Shown here: one piece after another, positions 1-6,900 of the stretch | Numbering within the stretch: position 1 is the first letter of the stretch | Layout of the letters: every line of letters begins with the position of its first letter | Source: SZUA-181 sp964601765 | GTDB taxonomy: Bacteria > Pseudomonadota > Zetaproteobacteria > Mariprofundales > Mariprofundaceae | Direction: 5' to 3' | NCBI GenBank assembly: GCA_964601765.1 | Contig: CAZROR010000032.1 | Coordinates: forward strand, 1-17,057 | Length of the DNA: 17,057 bases | Notes under the pieces: generated by a model | What the model was told of the DNA's origin: nothing | Database searches by the model: none | What the model saw: only the letters and a program-made list of their open reading frames with translations | Program-made: the position numbers and the translations under genes

Positions 1-2
1 TT

Positions 3-116
3 ACGGAGGAGCACGGTGAGGTGTGCCCTGCGGGCTGGAACAGGGGCAAGAAGGGCATGGAGCCTTCTCCCGAGGGCGTGGCCGCCTACCTCGCCGAAGA
101 GGCCGAAAGCCTGTAG
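3..116 (+). CDS. ahpC: AhpC-type peroxiredoxin, C-terminal fragment (cut by window edge)
   Basis: The frame beginning at base 3 encodes the last 37 residues of a typical 2-Cys peroxiredoxin and ends with TAG at 114-116. The GEVCPAGW motif holds the resolving cysteine that forms the inter-subunit disulfide with the peroxidatic cysteine of the partner. It is followed by the family's usual C-terminal tail (KGMEPSPEGVAAYLAE). AhpC reduces hydrogen peroxide and organic hydroperoxides in the cytoplasm. The start and the peroxidatic cysteine lie outside the window. The gene is convergent with rtcB and is followed directly by a terminator. The identification rests on a short but characteristic tail. 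Confidence 0.85.
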   Translation, partial: TEEHGEVCPAGWNRGKKGMEPSPEGVAAYLAEEAESL

Positions 117-140
117 CCCGCATACGGCAACAGCTGCAAG

Positions 141-166
141 GCGGCCCCTTCGGGGGCCGCTTTTTT
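141..166 (+). terminator. Rho-independent terminator of ahpC
   Basis: A perfect 8-bp stem (GCGGCCCC at 141-148 pairing with GGGGCCGC at 153-160) closes a UUCG tetraloop and is followed by six T residues at 161-166. It lies 24 bases after the ahpC stop. There is no comparable T-run on the other side of the stem, so it should work mainly for rightward transcription. The minus-strand rtcB gene ends only 12 bases further on. Confidence 0.92.
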
Positions 167-177
167 ATTCTTGTTTC

Positions 178-1608
178 CTAGCCTTTGATACAAATGAGTG
201 GTACCAGCCGCGCCACCTTGCGGGCCAGGCCTGCCTGCTCGGTGGCATCGACAACGGCTGTGACATCTTTGTAGGCGCCGGGGGCCTCCTCTGCCACGCC
301 GCGCAGGCTGGCGCTGCGGATTTCAATGCCCCTGCCGGCAAGTGTCTCGATCACTGCACGGCCATGCCAGTGCTTTCTGGCCTGGTGCCGGCTCATGGCC
401 CGGCCGGCACCGTGACAGGCGGAATGAAAGGCCAGACCATGTTCGCTTCTGCAGCCGGCCAGCACATAGGAGGCCGTACCCATGGTGCCGCCGATCAGCA
501 CCGGCTGACCGTGTGCGCGAAGCGCCTCGGGAATCTCCGGGTGTCCCGGCCCAAAGGCACGCGTGGCCCCTTTGCGATGCACGAAGAGGCTGCGTTTCTC
601 GCCATCGATAACGTGGGGCTCATATTTGCATGTATTATGCGATACATCATAAAGGCAGCTGAGCTTGCACCCCGGCAGAATGGTGGCAAAGGCCTGGCGT
701 GCGAAATGTGTCAGAATCTGACGATTGGCCAGCGCACAGTTGATGGCGGCACGCATCGCGCCGAGATAGGCCCGGCCGGTATCGGAAGACAGTGGCGCAC
801 AGGCCAGTTCGCGGTCCGGCAGGCGAATACCATGTACCGCCGCTTCAGTGACCATGCGCCGCAGGAACTCCGTACCGATCTGGTGGCCCAGGCCACGCGA
901 GCCGCAATGAATGCTGACCACCACCTCATCCTTTTTCAGTCCGAAGGCTGTGGCCGTTTCATCATCATGAATCTCCGCGATGTGCTGTACCTCAAGGTAG
1001 TGGTTGCCGGAGCCGAGTGTACCCATTTCATCCTGCTGCCGCTGCCTGGCCCGCTCTGACACAGCTTCCGGCTGCGCGCCACGCATGCAGCCATTCTCCT
1101 CACAGCGTGCAAGATCGGATGCATCACCATAGCCATGACGTACCGCCCATGCGGCGCCTCCGGCAAGCATGGCATCCATGTCTTTCCGGCCCAGGTGGAT
1201 GCAGCTCTTGCTGCCCAGGCCCGCAGGAATATGCGCATACAGGGCATCGGCCAGCTGTTGCTTGACTGCCTCGATTTCACGTACATCGATACCGGTAAGC
1301 AGCGTGCGCACACCACAGGAGATATCGAAGCCGACACCACCAGCCGAGATAACGCCACCAGCCTCGGCATGGAAGGCAGCCACGCCGCCGATAGGAAAGC
1401 CATAGCCCCAGTGCGCATCCGGCATGGCCATGGCTGCTGTTACGATGCCTGGCAGGCATGCAACGTTGACAAGCTGCTCATACACCTTGTGATCCATGGC
1501 CTGCACCAGCGTCTTGCTGGCATAGATCACGGCCGGCACGCACATGTTACCGTGTTTATCAATGCGCCAGGTACAGTCGTCAATATGTTTCAGCAGGGAG
1601 ATGTCCAT
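178..1608 (-). CDS. rtcB: RtcB, RNA-splicing/repair ligase (3'-phosphate/5'-OH)
   Basis: This 476-residue protein has the full length and motifs of RtcB. RtcB is a GTP- and Mn(II)-dependent ligase that joins RNA 2',3'-cyclic-phosphate or 3'-phosphate ends to 5'-OH ends. Visible residues are D95 and C98 in GVGFDISCG, N202-H203 in GSGNH, H234 in SIHCGSRG, H324 in DVSHN, H399 in ACHGAGR (the histidine that is guanylylated in the family) and K475 in the terminal IKG. All metal and nucleotide ligands I can name are therefore kept, so it should be active. It is the last gene of the minus-strand run, 22 bases after the archease stop, with a G-rich ribosome-binding site (GGGGG) upstream of the ATG. 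No rtcA, rtcR or prfH is visible nearby. Confidence 0.96.
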   Translation of the reverse strand: MDISLLKHIDDCTWRIDKHGNMCVPAVIYASKTLVQAMDHKVYEQLVNVACLPGIVTAAMAMPDAHWGYGFPIGGVAAFHAEAGGVISAGGVGFDISCGVRTLLTGIDVREIEAVKQQLADALYAHIPAGLGSKSCIHLGRKDMDAMLAGGAAWAVRHGYGDASDLARCEENGCMRGAQPEAVSERARQRQQDEMGTLGSGNHYLEVQHIAEIHDDETATAFGLKKDEVVVSIHCGSRGLGHQIGTEFLRRMVTEAAVHGIRLPDRELACAPLSSDTGRAYLGAMRAAINCALANRQILTHFARQAFATILPGCKLSCLYDVSHNTCKYEPHVIDGEKRSLFVHRKGATRAFGPGHPEIPEALRAHGQPVLIGGTMGTASYVLAGCRSEHGLAFHSACHGAGRAMSRHQARKHWHGRAVIETLAGRGIEIRSASLRGVAEEAPGAYKDVTAVVDATEQAGLARKVARLVPLICIKG

Positions 1609-1630
1609 GATAAACCCCCGTAGCTGTTAC

Positions 1631-2047
1631 TTAGACGTCCACCACGCATTGAGCAAGCCAGTTGCCATCTTCACGCTGCTGAACGCGGAGAGCGGTATAG
1701 GTCGCGCCCTTGATTTCCACCGCAGGGTGGTGACGCCCGGGGTCGATAGCCTCGCCCCAGACGGTGGCTTCAAGCTGCCCGGCCTGGATACGCACCCTGA
1801 AACGGGAAAACAGCATATGCCGGGTGGCCATGTCAAACAGCAGGGCGTTGAGCCAGTCTACAAGCAACAGCTCCATGTCTGATGCACTGGCATGGATGTG
1901 AACAGCCTGTTTGGGAGCAACACAGTCCGGATCAGTGATGACCGCGATCATAGCTCTGGCTGCCTGTTCGAATGCCTCGTTCAGGCTGCGACCCACGCCG
2001 CGCACGCCGATGTCCGCGTCATGCCGGAAGTGCTGCCAGTAGCCCAT
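1631..2047 (-). CDS. Archease, RtcB activator
   Basis: This 138-residue protein matches the archease family. It has the N-terminal HDADIGVRG motif (H9, D10, D12), the central DWLNALL acidic helix (D64), the EIKGATY strand (K113) and the terminal VVDV aspartate. In characterised systems archease speeds guanylylation of RtcB, relaxes its nucleotide preference and enables multiple turnover, using clustered acidic metal-binding residues. The partner rtcB follows immediately, so the two genes form an intact ligase-activator pair. The ATG lies 6 bases after the hslO stop and is preceded by a GAGG ribosome-binding site that overlaps that stop, which suggests translational coupling. The length is typical of the family. 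Confidence 0.93.
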   Translation of the reverse strand: MGYWQHFRHDADIGVRGVGRSLNEAFEQAARAMIAVITDPDCVAPKQAVHIHASASDMELLLVDWLNALLFDMATRHMLFSRFRVRIQAGQLEATVWGEAIDPGRHHPAVEIKGATYTALRVQQREDGNWLAQCVVDV

Positions 2048-2053
2048 ATGGCC

Positions 2054-2863
2054 TCAGGCCGGTGGGGCGATGCGGTATGTCTTGTTGCAATAACGACAGC
2101 TCACGCTGATTTCCCCTTGTGCATCACGCATGTCTGCCAGCTGTCCAGCCGGCATGGTACGAAGCACTTCCGCCATCGACTTCGGGTTGCACCGGCAACG
2201 ATAGGCGTAGCAATCACCGCCCAGCACCTTGCAATCCAGGGGCGCAAATGCATCCAGCACTGTCGCGGGCTCCGAGTTCAGTGCCTCATCGCTGATGGCG
2301 GCCATGCACTCCACGGCCTGAAACCAGTGCGCTTCATCGCATCCCGGCATGGCCTCGATAATCAGGCCGAGGTCGTCATGCAGGATCACATCGGCGCGTA
2401 TTTGCACGGACTGGGACAGGTATTGCACAATGGCATCCGCAAGATAGGGGGAGTCTGTCTCGATGACGGAAACATAGGGCTGGCCGAAGCCCAGGTCGCG
2501 CACGGTAGAAAGCCGGATATGCCTGCCCAGCCATGCCAGCAGGCCATCAGCCCTGGGTTGCAGGGTCGGCTCTGTGGCCCACTGCATATAGCCGCGCACA
2601 CTCCGGTTGCCGGCCTCGGCAAGCAGGCGGGACACGGGGCCATCATCTCCATCCAGTTGCAGCACCTGTCGTATTCCGCCCTTGCTGATGCTGAGCAGCA
2701 ATATCGAGGCAACAAGCCCCTGGCCGAACAGGGTAACTACGGGACCGTTCAGGCCATGCAGGGCAGCGGCCTCCCGAACGATACCAGATGCGCGAATGAT
2801 GGCTCCGCGGCACTGGGCACGCGGCAACAGAAAGCGAATCAGCTGATCTGCGTGCTCAGCCAT
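2054..2863 (-). CDS. hslO: Hsp33 redox-regulated molecular chaperone
   Basis: This 269-residue Hsp33 carries the diagnostic C-terminal zinc switch: C223 and C225 (CRC) and C256 and C259 (CRYC). In the reduced state these four cysteines hold zinc. Oxidation by peroxide or hypochlorite forms disulfides, unfolds the linker and turns on holdase activity in the cytoplasm. The N-terminal body contains the family-like stretches GLNGPVVTLFGQGL (residues 37-50) and GYMQW. The ATG lies inside the end of the HAD phosphatase gene (25-base overlap), and the stop is 6 bases before archease. This places a redox chaperone directly upstream of the RNA-repair pair. Confidence 0.95.
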   Translation of the reverse strand: MAEHADQLIRFLLPRAQCRGAIIRASGIVREAAALHGLNGPVVTLFGQGLVASILLLSISKGGIRQVLQLDGDDGPVSRLLAEAGNRSVRGYMQWATEPTLQPRADGLLAWLGRHIRLSTVRDLGFGQPYVSVIETDSPYLADAIVQYLSQSVQIRADVILHDDLGLIIEAMPGCDEAHWFQAVECMAAISDEALNSEPATVLDAFAPLDCKVLGGDCYAYRCRCNPKSMAEVLRTMPAGQLADMRDAQGEISVSCRYCNKTYRIAPPA

Positions 2864-3489
2864 TGTTGTACCTGCGGCAGCGTGTGAAAGCAGCAGGCCG
2901 CACCGGCAGCCGTCAGCTCATCCTCGGAAAAATCCTGGCAGAGGCCGACCGGTAGGGCGCCGGCACGGGCAGCTGCCTTCATATCGGCTGTACCGTCGCC
3001 AATCATCACGGCGCGGGCAGGTGCAACACCGAGCGTATCGCAGGCCAGGTGCACGGTGTGGGGGTCGGGCTTCTGGCGACGCCCTTCGCGCATGCCGATG
3101 ATGGCCTGCACCCATGGCTGCCAGCCAAGATGGGCAAGCTGCCTTTCTGCGCGTTCCTGTGACTTGCTGGTGACAATACCCGTCGGAATGCCCCGTGCAT
3201 TAAGCCACTGCAGCAGGGCCTCGGCACCTGTCATCGGCCGGACATCAAACAGGCGCTCATCATGAAATTCAAGAAAACGCCTGGTGGCAGCCTCGCGATG
3301 GTCACCAAACAGCGAGATCATGCTGCATTCACCCCGCCCTGTGTGCCGGCGCACCTCTACATCACTCATCGGCGCCAGCCCGAATTCTGCCAGTGTCCGG
3401 TTCAGGGCATAGATGATCGGGCCGAATGCATCAATGAGGGTGCCATCCAGGTCGAGCAATACGGCCTGGACCGGGTGCCTGCTGTTCAC
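2839..3489 (-). CDS. HAD-superfamily phosphatase, phosphoglycolate phosphatase-like
   Basis: This 216-residue HAD hydrolase has all four motifs. They are D13-L-D15-G-T (nucleophile and acid/base), T107-S108 in GIVTSK, K140-P141 in RQKPDP, and G164-D165-G-T-A-D169 for magnesium. The helical cap lies between motifs I and II, as in subclass I enzymes such as Gph and PpaX. The substrate cannot be told from sequence; phosphoglycolate or a nucleotide or sugar phosphate are possibilities. The start is GTG at 3487-3489, overlapping the stop of the transaminase as GTGA. The 3' end overlaps hslO by 25 bases, so the gene is tightly packed in the operon. Confidence 0.9.
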   Translation of the reverse strand: MNSRHPVQAVLLDLDGTLIDAFGPIIYALNRTLAEFGLAPMSDVEVRRHTGRGECSMISLFGDHREAATRRFLEFHDERLFDVRPMTGAEALLQWLNARGIPTGIVTSKSQERAERQLAHLGWQPWVQAIIGMREGRRQKPDPHTVHLACDTLGVAPARAVMIGDGTADMKAAARAGALPVGLCQDFSEDELTAAGAACCFHTLPQVQQWLSTQIS

Positions 3490-4340
3490 GGGGTAGTTAG
3501 CCTGGCAATTTCCGACAGTACCAGGGCACGCAGGCGCTGAGTGACAGGGCCAGGCGTGCCTTCGCCGATACTTGTATCGTTAATGCGCACGACAGGCAGC
3601 ACGGCGTTGGTTGTGCTGCTGATCATGCATTCTGTCAGCCCTGTCTCATCCAGTGTCCAGGGCCGTTCACTGACGGCAATGCCATGCGTGCGGGCGATGC
3701 GCAGGACAATATCGCGTGTAATGCCACCGAGCACATGGTGGTCCAGTGGATGGGTGACAAGCGTGTCATGGATGACAGCGAGTACGTTGGTCGAGCTACC
3801 TTCCAGCACGTGTCCCTCCGTGTTCAGCCACAGGGCTTCGTAGGCACCACGACGGATGGCCTCCTGCTTGCCCATGACACTAGCCAGCAGGGCAATGGAT
3901 TTGATATCGCAACGCTGCCAGCGGATATCTGCCAGCGTGATGGCGGAGATGCCATAGAGCAGTTTTTCGTCATCCGGTGCTGGCAGGGGTCGGGCCGTGA
4001 TAACAAGCGTAGGGGAGATGTCCCCCAGTGGCACATGCGCACGTGGCGCGACACCACGCGTGACCTGCACATAGAGCATGGCGTCATCCAGTCTGTTGCG
4101 TGCAAAGGTTTCCCGGACCAGGGCGTCAAGCTTATCCAGCGGGTAGGGAAGGGGAAGCTGAATGGCGGCGCATGAGCGTTTCAGCCGTTGAAGATGGGCT
4201 TTAAGCTCAAGAAATTGTCCACCGTAGCAGGCGATAACTTCGTATACGCCGTCGGCAAACTGGAAGCCCCGATCCTCGACATGCACATACGCCTTTTCCA
4301 GCGGCAGAAAATCGCCGTTGACCCAGGCAATCAGGCTCAT
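3486..4340 (-). CDS. dat: D-amino-acid (D-alanine) transaminase, fold-type IV
   Basis: This 284-residue PLP enzyme of class IV has features of D-amino-acid transaminases rather than branched-chain ones. They are DRGFQFADGVYEV with Y33, VTRGVAPRAH with R100 and H102 (the substrate-carboxylate trap in Bacillus DAAT), the PLP lysine K147 in CDIKS, and E180 in LEGSS near the pyridine nitrogen. It interconverts D-Ala and 2-oxoglutarate with pyruvate and D-Glu, both cell-wall precursors. Its ATG overlaps the dacA stop as ATGA, so it is translationally coupled to the carboxypeptidase that releases D-Ala. 4-Amino-4-deoxychorismate lyase is a relative, but the carboxylate-trap residues argue against it. 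Confidence 0.9.
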   Translation of the reverse strand: MSLIAWVNGDFLPLEKAYVHVEDRGFQFADGVYEVIACYGGQFLELKAHLQRLKRSCAAIQLPLPYPLDKLDALVRETFARNRLDDAMLYVQVTRGVAPRAHVPLGDISPTLVITARPLPAPDDEKLLYGISAITLADIRWQRCDIKSIALLASVMGKQEAIRRGAYEALWLNTEGHVLEGSSTNVLAVIHDTLVTHPLDHHVLGGITRDIVLRIARTHGIAVSERPWTLDETGLTECMISSTTNAVLPVVRINDTSIGEGTPGPVTQRLRALVLSEIARLTTP

Positions 4341-5515
4341 GGACGGCCATCAGCCTCTTTGCTTTGCCACCACAAGCGAATCGCATCAATTTGTCGCCCA
4401 AGCCAAGAGGCCTGCGGAACCTCATTTGCGGCCACCATGTCAACAGAGGCCAGTACCTTCTCCACACCATGGTCTTCCTTCAGTACCGCATCGATGTTGC
4501 CGATGTGCTGCCCTTTCTTGATAGGTGCAATGAGTGGTTCCGGGTGGCGCAAGCGGAAGGCTACGCGGTTTTCATATCCACGGGGAACTGTCACCTGGAT
4601 GGGGTGCTCGGGGACGAGCCAGACTTCACGCGTCTTGCCTTGGTAAACTTGAACCTGCCGCCGCAGGTCACGCCGGGCCGGTCTGAGGCTGACAAAGTTT
4701 CGAAAGCCGAAGTTGAGCAGCAGGTGCGATTGCTGCGCGCGAGCCAAGTCGGAGTCTGTGCCAAAAACGGCAGTCACAAGTCGCATTGTGCCCTGCTGGG
4801 CGGAGCTGACTAGGCAATAGCCTGCTGCCTCCGTATGGCCGGTCTTGATGCCGTCTACACGCGGATCCATCCAGAGCAGTCGGTTGCGATTATTTTGGGT
4901 GATGCCGTTATATGTGTATTTCCGCTCGGCGAATATTTTGTACTGCTTGGGAAATGTACGCCACAAGGCAGCGCCGAGGCGCGCCATGTCCATGGCGGAG
5001 CTGTAGTGCCCTTCCACAGGGAAGCCTGTAGCATTGACGAAATGGGTGTGTGTCATCCCGAGCTCGGCAGCCTTGGCGTTCATACGCTCGACGAAGGCTG
5101 ACTCTGTACCGGCAATGTGTTCGGCTAACGCCACACTTGCATCATTGCCGGACTGCGTTGCAATGCCGTGCAGCAGCTCTTCCACGGTTGGCTTCAGGCG
5201 TGGCTCGATAAACATGCGGCTCCCGCCCATCTTCCATGCCTTTTGGCTGACCGTTGCCTTATCGCTTGGGTGCAGGCGACCAAGGCTGATGTCCTCGAAG
5301 GCGAGATAGAGCGTCATCATTTTGGTCAGGCTGGCTGGTGGGAGTTCGATGTCCGCATTATGCTGGCCAAGCACCTGGCCGGAGTGTGCATCCAGGATCA
5401 CCCAGGACCGTGCCTTGACCGCTGGTGCATGCGGCCAGGACAACGCCTCGGCAAGCCTTGGGTGAATTCCGCACAAAACAAGAATCAATGCTGCAAGTAC
5501 AGCCCGTTTTACCAT
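4337..5515 (-). CDS. dacA: D-alanyl-D-alanine carboxypeptidase, PBP5/6 type
   Basis: This 392-residue low-molecular-weight penicillin-binding protein has the three active-site motifs S62-L-T-K65, S122-G-N124 and K224-T-G in the usual order and spacing, followed by the beta-rich C-terminal domain of PBP5-type enzymes. The N-terminus (MVKRAVLAALILVLCG) is a signal peptide, and the C-terminal stretch (WLGRQIDAIRLWW) is an amphipathic helix suited to periplasmic-side membrane anchoring. It removes the terminal D-Ala from peptidoglycan pentapeptides in the periplasm. Its ATG overlaps the end of the pseudouridine synthase frame by 7 bases, and its stop overlaps the transaminase start. Confidence 0.96.
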   Translation of the reverse strand: MVKRAVLAALILVLCGIHPRLAEALSWPHAPAVKARSWVILDAHSGQVLGQHNADIELPPASLTKMMTLYLAFEDISLGRLHPSDKATVSQKAWKMGGSRMFIEPRLKPTVEELLHGIATQSGNDASVALAEHIAGTESAFVERMNAKAAELGMTHTHFVNATGFPVEGHYSSAMDMARLGAALWRTFPKQYKIFAERKYTYNGITQNNRNRLLWMDPRVDGIKTGHTEAAGYCLVSSAQQGTMRLVTAVFGTDSDLARAQQSHLLLNFGFRNFVSLRPARRDLRRQVQVYQGKTREVWLVPEHPIQVTVPRGYENRVAFRLRHPEPLIAPIKKGQHIGNIDAVLKEDHGVEKVLASVDMVAANEVPQASWLGRQIDAIRLWWQSKEADGRP

Positions 5516-6343
5516 TGCCAGTCCTCCTCAGGTTCAGCCTGCCAGGTGTGTGCTGTCGGCAGCGTCGCAGGCTGCACGCAAAGCCGGTGTGCATGCAACA
5601 TCAGGCGTGGATGCGCTATGCCGCCATAACGCGTATCGCCAAGGATGGGGCGGCCACATGTTGCCAGATGTACGCGCAGCCGATGTGTACGGCCGGTACG
5701 CGGCACAAGACGAACCAGTGCCCGCCTCCTCGACCACTTCGGCCTGCGTGTCGCAGTTGCGCTCTGTCTTTTCGATGCGGTAGCAGCCAAGCGCATCCGT
5801 CTGGCGTGAGATTGGCAGCTGGATACACTCTTTCTGCCAGGCAGGGCCGGGTTCTACCACAGCCAGGTACTGTTTTTCCACACAATCCGCCCAGTGGACC
5901 TGAATGCGATGCAGCAGGGCCGGGTCATCACAGAAGAGCAGCAGGCCGGATGTGCCTCGATCCAACCGAAGCACTGGTCGCAGCATCTTTCGCTGAACCG
6001 GGGGTAGCTTAAGGTGATCGGCCAGCTCATCAGGCAGCGTACCACGGCTGTGGTGTAGGGCTTTCTGGGCATATTGGCCACTGCGTTTGTGGACAAGATA
6101 GAGGTGATTCTCATACCAGTAGAGCTGATTCGGGCTGAAGGGCCGAAGTTGCTCACCCTCCAGGATGATGATCCGCAGCTGCTCATTGGCCTGAAGGCAT
6201 CGATTCGCCCTGCGGCAGCGATGCCGGTTGACATAGACGCCGCCATCATCGATAGCACGGCGGATGCGCCGGCGGGACAAAGGCGGTCGCTGTGCCAGGG
6301 CGGTATCCAGCCGAAGAGCAGCCTCGGCCTTGCTCGTAGTCAG
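5509..6343 (-). pseudogene. RluA-family 23S rRNA pseudouridine synthase, interrupted by a +1 frameshift
   Basis: The N-terminal frame has an S4 RNA-binding domain (RLDTALAQ...LSRRRIRRAIDDGGVYVN) and the catalytic block RLDRGTSGLLLF. The conserved C-terminal block (ALVRLVPRTGRTHRLRVH, then PILGD and RLMLHA) lies in the next frame, ending at 5509. Dropping one G from the GGG run at 5721-5723 rejoins them smoothly (VVEEA then ALVRLVP). Without the shift, translation runs into unrelated sequence and stops at 5534. The start is also unclear. A TTG at 6280 would cut off half the S4 domain. A CTG at 6343 has AGGA 7 bases upstream. A GTG at 6368 forms a GTGA overlap with the upstream gene but would need a second +1 shift near 6352. 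The usual HRLD histidine is L here. It could be a broken gene, a sequencing error, or, less likely, recoding. Confidence 0.85.
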
Positions 6344-6364
6344 GCGGATGTCCTGGAATTACGC

Positions 6365-6889
6365 TCACGAGGGTACAAGATGTGCGAGTGCCTCCTCCGG
6401 GGAGAGGCAAACGTGGATAAAGGAAAATGCATCCCCTACCGAGAATGTGAGGTTGGCCTCAAGAGCCTCAATGACCGGTGGCCAGACATCGCCATAAAGG
6501 ATCAGGGGCCGTGGTTCAAGTATGCGAATGGCAAGCAGGTCCCAGCTCATGGCCAGTTCGGCGAGTGTACCCAAGCCACCGGGCAGGGCTACATAGGCAT
6601 CCGTCTCCTCGATGAGCACTTGCATACGGTGAAAAAAATCCCTTGCGCGCACTTCTTCACTCAGGTGGTTTTCCGGTGGCGTGGGAAAGCATGCCAGGGT
6701 GACACCACGGATGTGACCACCACCTGCGCGCATACCTTCCGAGAAGGCCGCCATCATACCCTGGTGCCCCCCTGTCAGCGCGTCCCAGCCCGCCTCCCCC
6801 AGCATCTTGCCGAGGCGAACAACATCCGCATAACGGGGGTCGGTAGCGGGAAACTGTGAAGCGCCGAAAGCGGTGATGCGCTTACGCAC
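6365..6889 (-). CDS. LOG-family protein (Rossmann-type nucleotide phosphoribohydrolase-like)
   Basis: This 174-residue protein has the two LOG-family signatures: a glycine-rich loop GGHQGMM (residues 40-46, where many members have GGGxxGLM) and PGGLGTLAE (103-111), which contributes to nucleotide binding and catalysis. Characterised LOG enzymes hydrolyse nucleoside 5'-monophosphates, for example cytokinin ribotides, to base plus ribose 5-phosphate. Older annotations call such proteins lysine decarboxylases. The physiological substrate in this organism is unknown. The start is GTG at 6887-6889, 11 bases after the rlpA stop and without a strong ribosome-binding site. Its presence between rlpA and dacA is unusual for an envelope operon. 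Confidence 0.85.
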   Translation of the reverse strand: MRKRITAFGASQFPATDPRYADVVRLGKMLGEAGWDALTGGHQGMMAAFSEGMRAGGGHIRGVTLACFPTPPENHLSEEVRARDFFHRMQVLIEETDAYVALPGGLGTLAELAMSWDLLAIRILEPRPLILYGDVWPPVIEALEANLTFSVGDAFSFIHVCLSPEEALAHLVPS

Positions 6890-6900
6890 GATAGGTCTGG

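Noticed and set aside
16..1059. Long open frame on the plus strand antisense to rtcB
   Set aside because: It is a shadow of rtcB in a GC-rich region. The rtcB frame has every family motif, while the antisense protein has no recognisable domain. Its first bases also cover the real ahpC tail in another frame.
1892..2887. 331-codon plus-strand open frame antisense to archease and hslO
   Set aside because: Both opposite-strand genes are certain from motifs. This frame has no family features and no ribosome-binding site.
5700..5740. prfB-style programmed +1 frameshift in the pseudouridine synthase
   Set aside because: A Shine-Dalgarno-like GAGGAGG is present, but there is no in-frame stop or rare slippery codon at the shift. 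Mutation or sequence error is simpler. Kept only as an alternative within the finding.
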